Origin: Alphaproteobacteria bacterium
Lineage (GTDB): Bacteria > Pseudomonadota > Alphaproteobacteria > Micropepsales > Micropepsaceae
Assembly (NCBI GenBank): GCA_947474565.1
Contig: CANJIS010000018.1
Span: 1-46,410, forward strand
Direction of reading: 5' to 3'
Length of the DNA: 46,410 nucleotides
This document shows positions 17,517 through 27,170 of the stretch, in pieces. The translations under genes were made by a program, and so were the position numbers. Within the stretch, counting starts at the first letter, position 1. Every line of letters begins with the position of its first letter. The notes below the pieces were generated by a model. That model was not told where the DNA came from and did not search any database. It was given only the letters and a program-made list of their open reading frames with translations.

Positions 17517-18598
17517 AGATCAATGGCCAACATTATCGTTCTGTCTGGCCCATCGGCGAGGATGCGTGCGGCATTATCGATCAGGCGCGGCTGCCGCATG
17601 AGCTCGTCACGCTCACCCTGCGCACCGCCGACGACGCGGCGCGGGTGATCAAGGACATGAACACGCGCGGCGCGCCTCTGATCGGTGCCGTGGGCGCCTA
17701 TGGTCTGGCGCTGGCGATGCGCAGCGATCCTTCGGACGAAAATCTTACCCGCATGCACGATATGCTGGCGGAAACGCGCCCCACCGCGATCAACCTGCGC
17801 TGGGCCGTCGGCCGGATGCGCGATGCGCTGCTCAATCGCCCCTGTACCGAACGCGCCGCCCTAGCGTGGAAGGAAGCTGCCGCCATCGCCGATGAAGATG
17901 TGGCGATGAGCATGTCTATCGGCGAGCATGGCCTGAAAATCATCCGCGAGCTTTCGCAGAAGAAGAAGGGCGCGAAGCTCAATATCCTCACCCATTGCAA
18001 CGCCGGCTGGCTGGCGACGGTGGATTACGGCACGGCTTTAGCGCCGATCTATATGGCGCATGATGCGGGCATTCCTCTTCACGTCTGGGTCGATGAAACC
18101 CGCCCCCGCAATCAAGGCGCGTCGCTGACGGCGTTCGAACTGGGCAGCCATGGCGTTGCCCACACCATCCTGGCCGATAATGCCGGCGGCCATTACATGC
18201 AGGACGGGCAGGTGGACATGGTGATCGTCGGTACCGACCGCGTCACCGCCAATGGCGATGTCGCCAACAAGATCGGCACCTATCTGAAGGCGCTGGCGGC
18301 CAAGGATAACAATGTTCCTTTCTATGTGGCGCTGCCCAGTTCCACCATCGACTGGACCATGGCCTCGGGCCGCGACATTCCCATTGAGGAGCGCAGCGCG
18401 GATGAAGTGCTGAAAATGCGGGGCCGCACGGAAAATGGTAGCCTGGTGACGGTGGAAATCGCCGCTCCCGGCTCGCCCGCCGCCAATCCCGGCTTTGACG
18501 TTACGCCGGCCCGTCTGGTCACCGGCCTGATCACCGAACGCGGCACTTGCGCCGCCAGCATCGAAGGCTTACGGAGCCTTTTTCCCAAGGCCCAATAG
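17513..18598 (+). CDS. mtnA: S-methyl-5-thioribose-1-phosphate isomerase
   Basis: A 361-residue isomerase of the eIF2B-related family that converts methylthioribose-1-phosphate to methylthioribulose-1-phosphate. Active-site motifs are [15 protein letters not shown] near residue 46, the catalytic cysteine in [11 protein letters not shown] (about 160) and the catalytic aspartate in [19 protein letters not shown] (about 239). The ATG at 17513 overlaps the GST stop; a longer upstream frame lies inside the GST gene and is rejected. It uses the product of MtnP and feeds the aldolase that follows. Confidence 0.93.
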   Translation: MKINGQHYRSVWPIGEDACGIIDQARLPHELVTLTLRTADDAARVIKDMNTRGAPLIGAVGAYGLALAMRSDPSDENLTRMHDMLAETRPTAINLRWAVGRMRDALLNRPCTERAALAWKEAAAIADEDVAMSMSIGEHGLKIIRELSQKKKGAKLNILTHCNAGWLATVDYGTALAPIYMAHDAGIPLHVWVDETRPRNQGASLTAFELGSHGVAHTILADNAGGHYMQDGQVDMVIVGTDRVTANGDVANKIGTYLKALAAKDNNVPFYVALPSSTIDWTMASGRDIPIEERSADEVLKMRGRTENGSLVTVEIAAPGSPAANPGFDVTPARLVTGLITERGTCAASIEGLRSLFPKAQ

Positions 18599-18613
18599 AC
18601 AGGTTTAGAGCTC

Positions 18614-20671
18614 ATGCAGTCGCGTTGGAACGCCGCCGAAGCCCAGAAATTCGCCGCTGACTACGCCCCCAAGGGCGTCAATGCCGATCTGGCGGTGCGC
18701 ACCTACACCACCCGCCTGCTGGGCTCTGATCCCCGCATGGTGCTGCATGGCGGCGGCAACACGTCGGTCAAAACCACGGTCAAGGATCAGCTGGGCGAAG
18801 ATGTGGACGTGATCTGCATCAAGGGCTCGGGCTGGGACATGGGCGTGATCGAGCCCGCCGGTCTTCCCGCTGTTCGCCTGGAACCGCTGCGGAAGCTGCG
18901 CAAGCTGGACAAGCTGTCCGACGAAGACATGGTCAATTACCAGCGCATCAATCTGCTGGATTCCTCGTCGCCCAATCCGTCGGTCGAAACCCTGCTGCAC
19001 GCTTTCCTGCCGCACAAATTCATCGACCATGTTCATTCCACCGCCGTCTTGGCGCTGACCGATCAGCCCGACAACAAGGCGCTGGTGCAGGAAGTCTATG
19101 GCGATCGCGTCGCCTATGTGCCCTACACCATTCCGGGCTTCGCGCTGGCCAAGGCGGTTGCCGAAGTGTTCGACAAGCATCCCAAGGCCGAAGGGTTGGT
19201 GCTTCTTCAACATGGCATCTTCACCATGGGCGACACGGCCGAGCAGGCTTACAGCCGCATGATCGAATTCGTTACCATGGCGGAAGAGCGCCTGATCCGT
19301 CAGCGCAAGGCGCTGGCGGCGGGCAAGCTGCCGGCCAGGATCGCGTCGGTGCCGGAAATTGCCCCCATCCTGCGTGGCGCGGTGGCGATTGAAAAGAATG
19401 CCCTGGCCGGCACTGCCAAGCGCCAGATTCTGGATTTCCGCACCAACGAACAGATTCTGAATTACGTGAATGGCGCCGAGCTGGCCCGTTACAGCCAGAT
19501 CGGCGTGGTCACGCCTGACCATACCATCCGCACCAAGAACTGGCCGGTGATCGTGCCCGCGCCGGAAGCCGGCAAGCTCGATGAGTGGGCGAAGGATGTG
19601 CACGAAGCCGTGCAGGCTTTCGTCGCCCGCTATCACCGCTATTTCGAAACGAACAATGAAAAAAGCGCGGTCAAGAAAAAGGAACTCGATCCCCTGCCGC
19701 GGGTGATCCTGGTGCCGGGCGTCGGCATGTTTGGCATCGGCGCCTCCGCCAAGGATGCCGCCATCGCAGCCGATATCGCCGAGAACGCCATTGCCGTCAT
19801 CACCGATGCCGAAGCCATCGGCGAATACCGCTCCATCTCCGACTTCGACATGTTCGAAGTGGAATACTGGTCGCTGGAACAGGCCAAGCTGGGCAAGTCG
19901 AACGAAAAGTCGCTGGCCCGCCAGGTGGCGGTGATCACCGGCGGCGCTTCGGGTATCGGCGCCGCCACCGCAAAGGCGATGGCCAAGGAAGACGCGGAAA
20001 TCGCCATCCTGGACCGCGACGAAGACGCGGCCAAAGCAGCGGCGAAAAAGATCGGCGGCAAGGCGCTCGCTGTGGCTTGCGACGTCACCGATCCGGCCAG
20101 CATCAAGGCTGCCTTCGACAAGGTGGTCGCCAAGTTCGGCGGCGTGGATATCGTGGTGTCCAATGCCGGCGCCGCCTGGCAGGGCACCATCGGCAAGGTC
20201 GATGACGAAATCCTGCGCAAGTCTTTTGAACTGAATTTCTGGGCGCATCAGAATGTGGCCCAGAATGCGGTGCGCATCATGCAGGCCCAGGGAACCTTTG
20301 GCTGCCTGCTGTTCAACACCTCCAAGCAGGCGGTCAATCCGGGCAAGGATTTTGGGCCTTACGGCCTGCCCAAGGCGGCGACCTTTTTCCTGGTCAAGCA
20401 ATATGCGCTGGATCACGGCAAGGACGGCATCCGCAGTAACGCGGTCAATGCCGACCGCATCCGCACCGGCCTGCTAACAGATGACATGGTGGCGGCCCGC
20501 TCCAAGGCGCGCGGCCTGTCCGAGACCGACTATATGAGCGGCAATCTGCTCAAGCGCGAAGTCACGGCGGAAGATGTCGCCGAAGCCTTCGTCTATCTCG
20601 CCAATGCCAGCAAGACGACGGCCGCAGTCGTTACCGTCGATGGCGGCAATATCGAAGCGAGTATGCGCTAA
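18614..20671 (+). CDS. Bifunctional class II aldolase / short-chain dehydrogenase
   Basis: A fusion of about 685 residues. Residues 1-420 are a class II (zinc) aldolase of the rhamnulose-1-phosphate type: HGGGNTS (45-51), HVH (139-141) and LQHG with His200 supply likely metal ligands. Residues 435-685 are an SDR: TGGASGIG (441-448), Asp466 at the end of beta-2 suggesting NAD, SNAG (about 515) and catalytic Ser569, Tyr582 and Lys586. Relatives cleave rhamnulose-1-phosphate to DHAP and lactaldehyde and then oxidise the aldehyde. No rhamnose genes are nearby. Its place 15 bases after mtnA suggests methylthioribulose- or deoxyribulose-1-phosphate as substrate, which is inference. Confidence 0.85.
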   Translation: MQSRWNAAEAQKFAADYAPKGVNADLAVRTYTTRLLGSDPRMVLHGGGNTSVKTTVKDQLGEDVDVICIKGSGWDMGVIEPAGLPAVRLEPLRKLRKLDKLSDEDMVNYQRINLLDSSSPNPSVETLLHAFLPHKFIDHVHSTAVLALTDQPDNKALVQEVYGDRVAYVPYTIPGFALAKAVAEVFDKHPKAEGLVLLQHGIFTMGDTAEQAYSRMIEFVTMAEERLIRQRKALAAGKLPARIASVPEIAPILRGAVAIEKNALAGTAKRQILDFRTNEQILNYVNGAELARYSQIGVVTPDHTIRTKNWPVIVPAPEAGKLDEWAKDVHEAVQAFVARYHRYFETNNEKSAVKKKELDPLPRVILVPGVGMFGIGASAKDAAIAADIAENAIAVITDAEAIGEYRSISDFDMFEVEYWSLEQAKLGKSNEKSLARQVAVITGGASGIGAATAKAMAKEDAEIAILDRDEDAAKAAAKKIGGKALAVACDVTDPASIKAAFDKVVAKFGGVDIVVSNAGAAWQGTIGKVDDEILRKSFELNFWAHQNVAQNAVRIMQAQGTFGCLLFNTSKQAVNPGKDFGPYGLPKAATFFLVKQYALDHGKDGIRSNAVNADRIRTGLLTDDMVAARSKARGLSETDYMSGNLLKREVTAEDVAEAFVYLANASKTTAAVVTVDGGNIEASMR

Positions 20672-20673
20672 CC

Positions 20674-20840
20674 CCTTGGCATCCCGCCGGAGTGTCCGTA
20701 GCGGCAGCGTGCGGACGCCAAGGTGAAACCAGTTATTTCGGCGCGTGGACACGCGCCGGCTGGATCGTTCATACGCTGGCGCAATGAACTCCCTCGCATC
20801 GCAAGCGATGCTCGCCGGGGATGACACGCTTCGCGTGTCA
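20674..20840. repeat. Array of four hairpins between convergent genes
   Basis: Four perfect or near-perfect stems fill the gap between the aldolase/SDR gene and ychF. They are CCTTGGC/GCCAAGG (20674-20680, 20717-20723) with an inner GTCCG/CGGAC; GGCGCGT/ACGCGCC (20740-20746, 20751-20757); GCATCGC/GCGATGC (20796-20802, 20805-20811); and TGACACGC/GCGTGTCA (20822-20829, 20833-20840). The last contains the ychF stop codon. None has a T-run. It may be a bidirectional transcript end or a dispersed palindromic repeat. Confidence 0.75.
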
Positions 20841-21935
20841 GGTATTGAACCGGAAGTGCATGACGTCGCCATCGGCGACGACATATTCCTTGCCTTCCAG
20901 CCGAAACTTGCCCGCCTCGCGCGCGCCCGCTTCGCCTTTTCCGGCGATATAGTCGGCATAGGCGATGGTTTCGGCGCGGATATAGCCATGCTCGAAATCG
21001 GTATGGATCACGCCAGCGGCCTGTGGACCCTTGGAGCCCTTGGTCACGGTCCAGGCGCGCGCTTCCTTTGGTCCCACCGTGAAGAAGGTCAGCAGACCGA
21101 GCAGGTCATAACCGGCGCGGATCAGGCGGTTAAGGCCCGGTTCTTCCAGACCCAGTGAGTTCAGGAAGTCCGGACGGTCCGCCGCCGGCATCTGGGCGAT
21201 CTCTTCTTCGATCTTGGCCGAGATCACGACGCTTTTGGCGCCTTGCTTCTTGGCCATCTCTTCGGCGCGCGCAGAAATCGCGTTACCGGTGGCGGCGCTC
21301 GCTTCCTCGACATTGCAGACATAGAGAACCGGCTTGGCGGTCATCAGGCCCAGCTGGGAATAGGGCGCGATCTCTTCTTGTGTCAGTTCGGCCAGGCGCG
21401 CGGGCTTGCCTTCGCGCAGTAGGGTCAGGCCTTTGGTGACCAGCGTCACCGCTTCCTTGGCTTCCTTCTCGCCGCCCTTGGCTTTCTTCTCCAGCGCCGG
21501 AAGGCGTTTTTCCAGACTGTCCAGGTCGGCCAGCATCAATTCGGTTTCGACCGTCTCGGCATCGGCGATGGGATCGATCTTGCCTTCGACATGGGTGATG
21601 TCGTCGTCTTCGAAGCAACGCAGCACATGCACCACGGCATCCACTTCCCGGATATTGGCCAGGAACTGGTTGCCCAGGCCTTCGCCTTTCGAAGCGCCGC
21701 GCACCAGCCCGGCAATGTCCACGAAGGTGATCCGGGTGGGAATGATCTCCTGCGAGCCAGCAATGGCGCACAGGGTTTCAAGCCGTTCATCCGGCACGGC
21801 GACATCGCCCACATTCGGTTCGATGGTGCAGAAGGGATAGTTGGCCGCCTGCGCCGCCGCGGTCTGCGTCAGCGCATTGAACAAGGTGGACTTGCCGACA
21901 TTGGGCAGGCCCACAATTCCGCATTTGAAACCCAT
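20838..21935 (-). CDS. ychF: Redox-regulated ATPase YchF (Obg-like)
   Basis: A 365-residue P-loop protein of the Obg/YchF family. G1 is GLPNVGKSTLFNALT (about residues 8-22), G3 is DIAGLVRGASKGEGLGNQFL, and a C-terminal TGS-like domain contains TVGPKEARAWTV and EGKEYVVADGDVMHFRFN. The family binds ATP rather than GTP and associates with ribosomes. Its ATG overlaps the pth stop by one base (TAATG), so it is coupled to pth, its usual neighbour. Confidence 0.95.
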   Translation of the reverse strand: MGFKCGIVGLPNVGKSTLFNALTQTAAAQAANYPFCTIEPNVGDVAVPDERLETLCAIAGSQEIIPTRITFVDIAGLVRGASKGEGLGNQFLANIREVDAVVHVLRCFEDDDITHVEGKIDPIADAETVETELMLADLDSLEKRLPALEKKAKGGEKEAKEAVTLVTKGLTLLREGKPARLAELTQEEIAPYSQLGLMTAKPVLYVCNVEEASAATGNAISARAEEMAKKQGAKSVVISAKIEEEIAQMPAADRPDFLNSLGLEEPGLNRLIRAGYDLLGLLTFFTVGPKEARAWTVTKGSKGPQAAGVIHTDFEHGYIRAETIAYADYIAGKGEAGAREAGKFRLEGKEYVVADGDVMHFRFNT

Positions 21936-22543
21936 TATTCGTCTTTCTTTTTTTCCTTGGGGGGCGGCTGCAACAACAGCGCCACCTTGCTCATGAAACC
22001 GGTATCGTCATCCTTGGCCAGAAGCGGCGCCGCTTCCACCATCGCATCCAGCATGGGCTTGAGCCATGCCAGATCGTCTTTGGAAAAATTCTGCAGCACA
22101 TGGCCCGTCACGCGGTCCTTGTGGCCGGGATGGCCGATACCGATCCGCACCCGCCGATAATCCGGTCCCAGCGCGGCAGTGATGGAGCGCAGCCCGTTCT
22201 GCCCGGCATCGCCGCCGCCGGTTTTCACTTTGAGCTTGCCCGCCGCCAGATCGATTTCATCATGCGCCACCACCAGCGCGGTGAGCGGCAGCTTGAAGAA
22301 TTTCAACGCGGCGCCGACGCTGCGGCCGCTGTCGTTCATGTAGGTCTGGGGCTTGAGCAAATGGACTTTGCGCCCCGCCAGTTCGCCTTCCGCGATCAGG
22401 CCTTCGAACTTGGCGCGAAACGGACCGAAGCCATACTCGGCATGGATCGCATCGGCCAGGATGAAGCCGGCATTGTGGCGGTTGAGCGCATATTGCGGGC
22501 CCGGATTTCCCAGGCCCGCAAGGAGCAACGCGGTGTCGGCCAT
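21935..22543 (-). CDS. pth: Peptidyl-tRNA hydrolase
   Basis: A 202-residue enzyme that releases peptides from prematurely detached peptidyl-tRNA. Motifs include LLAGLGNPGPQYALNRHNAG with the catalytic His (about residue 23), LLKPQTYMNDSG and VAHDEIDLAAGKLKVK with the active-site Asp, and GGDAGQNGLRSI. The C-terminus ends in a Lys-rich stretch. It lies 18 bases after rplY and overlaps ychF, giving the common rplY–pth–ychF operon. Confidence 0.95.
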   Translation of the reverse strand: MADTALLLAGLGNPGPQYALNRHNAGFILADAIHAEYGFGPFRAKFEGLIAEGELAGRKVHLLKPQTYMNDSGRSVGAALKFFKLPLTALVVAHDEIDLAAGKLKVKTGGGDAGQNGLRSITAALGPDYRRVRIGIGHPGHKDRVTGHVLQNFSKDDLAWLKPMLDAMVEAAPLLAKDDDTGFMSKVALLLQPPPKEKKKDE

Positions 22544-22561
22544 CGAAGGCCTCGCGCGCGA

Positions 22562-23326
22562 TTACTTCTTGGCCGGTGCGGCCGCGGCTTTGGCTCCGGC
22601 AGCCGGCGCAGCACCCTTGGCGCCAGCGGCAGGCGCAGCGCCCGCAGCAGCACCTTCGGCAGGGGCAGCACCATCGGCGGCAGCGCCTTCGGCGGCAGCA
22701 GGAGCGCCACTGGCAACGGCGGCGGCAGCCGCGGCAGCAGCCTTCTGCTCTTCGATGACGCTGGTGGGCGCCACGATGGAAGCGATGGTGACGTCACGGC
22801 CCTTTATGATCGGCTTCACGCCTTCCGGCAGGGCGAGATCGTTCAGGTGCAGGGTTTCGTTGATGTCCAGCTTGGACACGTCCACTTCGATAGCCTTGGG
22901 AATCTTGTCGGCCGGGCAGATCACATTCATCTTGTGGCGCACGATATTCAGCACGCCGCCTTTCTTCAGGCCCGGCGATTCGCCCTGGCCCTTGAAGTGC
23001 ACCGGAATTTCCAGGCGCACCGAAGCGCCTTCGGCCAGGCGCATGAAATCGACATGCACGGGGCGGTCGCTGACCGGGTCAACCTGCAGCTGGCGGGGAA
23101 TGACGCGGGTCTTCTTGCCAGCCACATCCAGCATCAGCAGGGTGGTCAGGAAGCCACCGGCTTCGATCTGGCGCTCTAGGGTGCGGGCGTCCACGGTCAC
23201 GGTCACGGGCTCGCCCTGGCCGCCGTAAACGATGCCGGGAATCTGGCCTTTGGAACGCGCCTGGAAAGCCGGGCCCTTGCCCCTGCCGTCGCGCGCTTCC
23301 GCCTTAAGTTCTTGAATCTGCGCCAT
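22562..23326 (-). CDS. rplY: 50S ribosomal protein L25 (Ctc form)
   Basis: A 254-residue Ctc-type L25 that binds 5S rRNA. The N-terminal L25 domain (LKAEARDGRGKGPAFQAR, GQIPGIVYGG) is followed by the TL5/Ctc beta domain (RLEIPVHFKGQGESPGLKKG, ICPADKIPKAIEVDVS). The last about 60 residues are low-complexity Ala/Gly/Pro with a repeated GAAPAAGAK and a final Lys pair. I chose the Met at 23326 because it begins the family N-terminus; an upstream Met at 23359 adds 11 unrelated residues. Confidence 0.94.
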   Translation of the reverse strand: MAQIQELKAEARDGRGKGPAFQARSKGQIPGIVYGGQGEPVTVTVDARTLERQIEAGGFLTTLLMLDVAGKKTRVIPRQLQVDPVSDRPVHVDFMRLAEGASVRLEIPVHFKGQGESPGLKKGGVLNIVRHKMNVICPADKIPKAIEVDVSKLDINETLHLNDLALPEGVKPIIKGRDVTIASIVAPTSVIEEQKAAAAAAAAVASGAPAAAEGAAADGAAPAEGAAAGAAPAAGAKGAAPAAGAKAAAAPAKK

Positions 23327-23453
23327 TTTCTTGATCCCTATGCACCCGGCAAGCCGCAAAGCCCCGGAAAGGCGTGGCTTTTAGCGGATGGCCTTGCGAA
23401 AGACAACCTCGGCGCAGGCCGGAATGCTAGCCTGCCGGCAGGGGAGAAAAGCC

Positions 23454-23861
23454 ATGCACAATCCTTATCTGGCGATCCTGGCAGCGGCCGTGGCCGCCTG
23501 GGTCTTTGGGTCCGTCTGGTACAACGTCCTGGCCTAGGCCTGGCTCGCCGCTCTGGGCAATGATCCGGCCCAGATCGAGGCCAAGCGCAAAGTCCGCTAG
23601 GTGCCCTATGTGCCGATGGCGCTGTCTTTCCTCTAGGAAATCGCCATGGCCGCGCTGCTGAGCTTTCTGTTGTCGGGGCTGGGCGTGGGCAGTCTGGTGG
23701 TGGGTGCGGTGACCGGTCTTGTGATCGGCGGATTCATGGCGCTCTCCGGCCTGGTCAACAATGGGTTCGCGGGGCGCACCCTAAGACTGTCGCTGATTGA
23801 TGGCGCCCACTGGATCGGCGTTGCCGTGATCGAATGCGTGGTTCTGACCGCACTGTCGTGA
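23454..23861 (+). pseudogene. DUF1761 membrane protein gene with three in-frame TAG codons
   Basis: One uninterrupted frame of 136 codons encodes a small multi-helix protein resembling DUF1761, with the family-typical WVFGSVWYNVL, AWLAALG, NNGFAGR and IDGAHWI segments. It is broken by TAG at 23535, 23598 and 23634, with no frameshift. All three lie in the context CTAGG. TAG is a normal stop for other genes here, for example mtnA. A 71-residue fragment could be made from the ATG at 23646. Its stop overlaps the GTG of the next gene. Most likely a pseudogene; sequence error or amber readthrough are less likely alternatives. Confidence 0.7.
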
Positions 23862-24246
23862 AGAACGTCTTGTTCCGCATTGATGGTGCTGTCCGGCGTG
23901 ACCGGGCCATCGCAACCTGGTTTGCCCACGGGGATGAGCACCGGCAGTTGGTCCAGCCCTGGTTTGAACAGATGCGAAGCGCTGGCGCCGATGTGCGCGA
24001 AGTCCTGCATGACGATTGCCCCACCGCCTGTGTGGGCGATGCGCCGTTCGCGTATGTCGCCGCCTTCAGCGCCCACGCCAATATTGGTTTCTTCCACGGC
24101 GCAGAGCTGAAGGATCCGTCCGGCCTGCTGCAAGGCACGGGCAAGACTATGCGGCATGTGAAGCTGCGCTGGGGCGAGAGCATCGACAAAGCCGCGATCG
24201 AAAAACTGATCGCGGCAGCCTATCGCGATATCCGCAAACGGCTCGA

Positions 24247-24250
<4 letters not shown>
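23858..24250 (+). CDS. DUF1801 domain-containing protein
   Basis: About 130 residues. The fold is suggested by [21 protein letters not shown] and [19 protein letters not shown], a pattern typical of the DUF1801 (YdhG-like) family, whose function is unknown. The likely start is GTG at 23858, overlapping the TGA of the broken DUF1761 gene (GTGA). An earlier ATG at 23834 lies inside that gene. The stop overlaps the stop of the convergent prs gene by four bases. Confidence 0.75.
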
Positions 24251-25206
<956 letters not shown>

Positions 25207-25312
25207 TTTCAGCGCCCCGCCAATACGAAGAATTGATGTCGGCTTGTACCGGTCCCCCGGCTAAGTCGCAACGGACACAGTGCCGCTTTGCCGTTGCCCC
25301 TCTTACCCGTTG

Positions 25313-26077
25313 CTAAGTGAGCACAATCGCCGAGATTTGCCGCCCATAATCGGGTTCGCTGCGATGGGTGGTGCGGCGGAATGAGAAAAAGCCGTTTTCC
25401 GGGGGATAGGTACAAAGCTTCAAGTCGGCGATGTCGCTGATTCCGGCCTTGGCCAGCCGGCCTGCCGCATAGGCAGGCAGATCGAAGCGGAAATGGTCCG
25501 CCCGGTTGCTGGGGATAAAAAATACCCCATTCGCAGAATCAACCTCCAGGAAGCGGTCGCGAAATTCGCCGCCCACTTCGTAATTGGCTTTTTGGATGGT
25601 GGGGCCGATGGCGGCGCGTATCTGACCGCGTTTGGCGCCCAGTGCTTCCATGGCCGCGATCACCCCTTCCAGCACGCCGCCCAATGCTCCCTTCCAGCCG
25701 GCATGGGCGGCGCCGATGACGCGCGCGTGCGGCTCTGCGAACAGCACGGGTGTGCAGTCGGCGGTCTGAATACCCAACGCCATCCCGGGCAGGGCGGTGA
25801 CCAGGCCATCGCCGTCCGGCCGGCCCTGCCAGTTTTCCTTCACGACATGCACAACCGGACTGTGAATCTGCGAAAGCGTGATGAGATGGCTCTGCGGCGC
25901 CAGCGCCGCGGTTACGCGCTGGCGATTTTCCGTCACGCGCGCCGGATCATCCTTGCTGCCCGGGCCGCAATTCAGGCTGGCATAGAGGCCTTCCGAAACA
26001 CCGCCTGTGCATCCGAAAAAGCCATGCGCGATGCCGGGCAGATTGAGACTGTCGGCGCGATGGACGTTGAGAGCCAT
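25313..26077 (-). CDS. pgeF: Purine nucleoside phosphorylase/laccase-domain protein (YfiH/PgeF)
   Basis: A 254-residue member of the multicopper-laccase-like YfiH family. The zinc/active-site residues are in LSQIHSPVVHVV, QTADCTPVLF (Cys) and IGAAHAGWKGALGG (His). In E. coli the homologue is reported to edit peptidoglycan precursors, and other relatives have purine nucleoside activities, so the substrate here is open. It lies 13 bases after the midA gene. Confidence 0.9.
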   Translation of the reverse strand: MALNVHRADSLNLPGIAHGFFGCTGGVSEGLYASLNCGPGSKDDPARVTENRQRVTAALAPQSHLITLSQIHSPVVHVVKENWQGRPDGDGLVTALPGMALGIQTADCTPVLFAEPHARVIGAAHAGWKGALGGVLEGVIAAMEALGAKRGQIRAAIGPTIQKANYEVGGEFRDRFLEVDSANGVFFIPSNRADHFRFDLPAYAAGRLAKAGISDIADLKLCTYPPENGFFSFRRTTHRSEPDYGRQISAIVLT

Positions 26078-26090
26078 ACCGAATCCTATC

Positions 26091-27170
26091 TCAAAATCCC
26101 GGCGGCCTTGCGGCGGACTGAGGCAGGATTGCCAGCGCCTTGAACAAATTTCCCATCTGATCCGTGCCTATCAGGCGCGCCACGGCCTGCAACAGGGTCC
26201 GCGCCGCGTCCGGATTGGCTTTGATCAATTGTTCCGCCCGCGATGTCAGGCCCAACTCAGCCAGGAACGCGCCTTGGGTTTTGGGGCCATAAGCGGCAGC
26301 GCCGCCATGCCTGGCCGCTTGCGCCAAGGCCGCGAAATCGACATGGGCGGACAGGTCATTCTCACCCGGTTCGGCCAACACATCAGCAAACGCATGCCCG
26401 CCCACGGCCTGCAGGGTTTCGCCGAACCCGGATTCCTCGCCATAGCCATAATCCAGGAGCAGGGCGCCGCCGCCTTTTTCCGCAATCGTTTGTGCAATGG
26501 TTTCCACCAGCGCGGTGGAGGCAGGCGAGACTTCGTAGGCGCCGCCATCCGGCGCGCCGGCGCGGCTGGCCGGAATGATGGCGCTGGGCGTGGGCAGGGG
26601 TGCCAGCGCGAAATCCAGATTTTCGTCTTTGGCCACGATCATGCGTTCACGCCAGCCTGTTTGCGTCTTTACATATTGGCGGATGGGCAGGGCGTCGAAG
26701 AATTCGTTGGCCAGCACAAACAAAGGCCGGTCCGTCAGGCTGTCATCGAAATGGCTGATCCAGCGCACGTTCACGCCGCTGCCGCTCAATTTCGCTGCTT
26801 GTACTTGCTGTAGCACCGGGCTGGCCTCGACCAGCACCACTTCCAGCCCCACCAGGAATTCCGGCGCGGCCTTGGCGGCGCGCAACACATCGGCCATCAA
26901 GGTGCCGCGGCCCGGTCCCAGCTCCACCAATCGCTTTTGCTTCGGCTGGCCCTGATCGTGCCACACCTGCACGCACCACAGGCCCAGCATCTCGCCGAAC
27001 ATCTGGCTGATCTCGGGTGCGGTTATGAAATCGCCTGCTGCGCCGAAGGGCTCGCGGGTTGCGTAATAGCCGCCTTCGGCATCATGCAATGCCAAGGTCA
27101 TATACTGCGCCACGGAAATCGGACCCTGCACCGCGATCAGGGCAGCGATACGCGCTTCCAGCGCGTTCAT
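26091..27170 (-). CDS. SAM-dependent methyltransferase, MidA/NDUFAF7 family
   Basis: A 359-residue protein. The SAM-binding region contains LVELGPGRGTLMADVLRA (about residues 82-99), and the family N-terminus is YMTLALHDAEGGYYATREPFG with ITAPEISQMFGEMLG. Mitochondrial relatives methylate an arginine of complex I subunit NDUFS2 during assembly; the bacterial substrate is less certain. The ATG at 27170 overlaps the lgt stop (ATGA) and matches the family start. A longer frame to 27227 lies inside lgt. Confidence 0.9.
   Translation of the reverse strand: MNALEARIAALIAVQGPISVAQYMTLALHDAEGGYYATREPFGAAGDFITAPEISQMFGEMLGLWCVQVWHDQGQPKQKRLVELGPGRGTLMADVLRAAKAAPEFLVGLEVVLVEASPVLQQVQAAKLSGSGVNVRWISHFDDSLTDRPLFVLANEFFDALPIRQYVKTQTGWRERMIVAKDENLDFALAPLPTPSAIIPASRAGAPDGGAYEVSPASTALVETIAQTIAEKGGGALLLDYGYGEESGFGETLQAVGGHAFADVLAEPGENDLSAHVDFAALAQAARHGGAAAYGPKTQGAFLAELGLTSRAEQLIKANPDAARTLLQAVARLIGTDQMGNLFKALAILPQSAARPPGF

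Noticed and set aside
18605-20416. A 603-codon open frame antisense to the aldolase/SDR gene
   Set aside because: Its composition is typical of the reverse complement of a GC-rich gene, and the sense strand has clear catalytic motifs.
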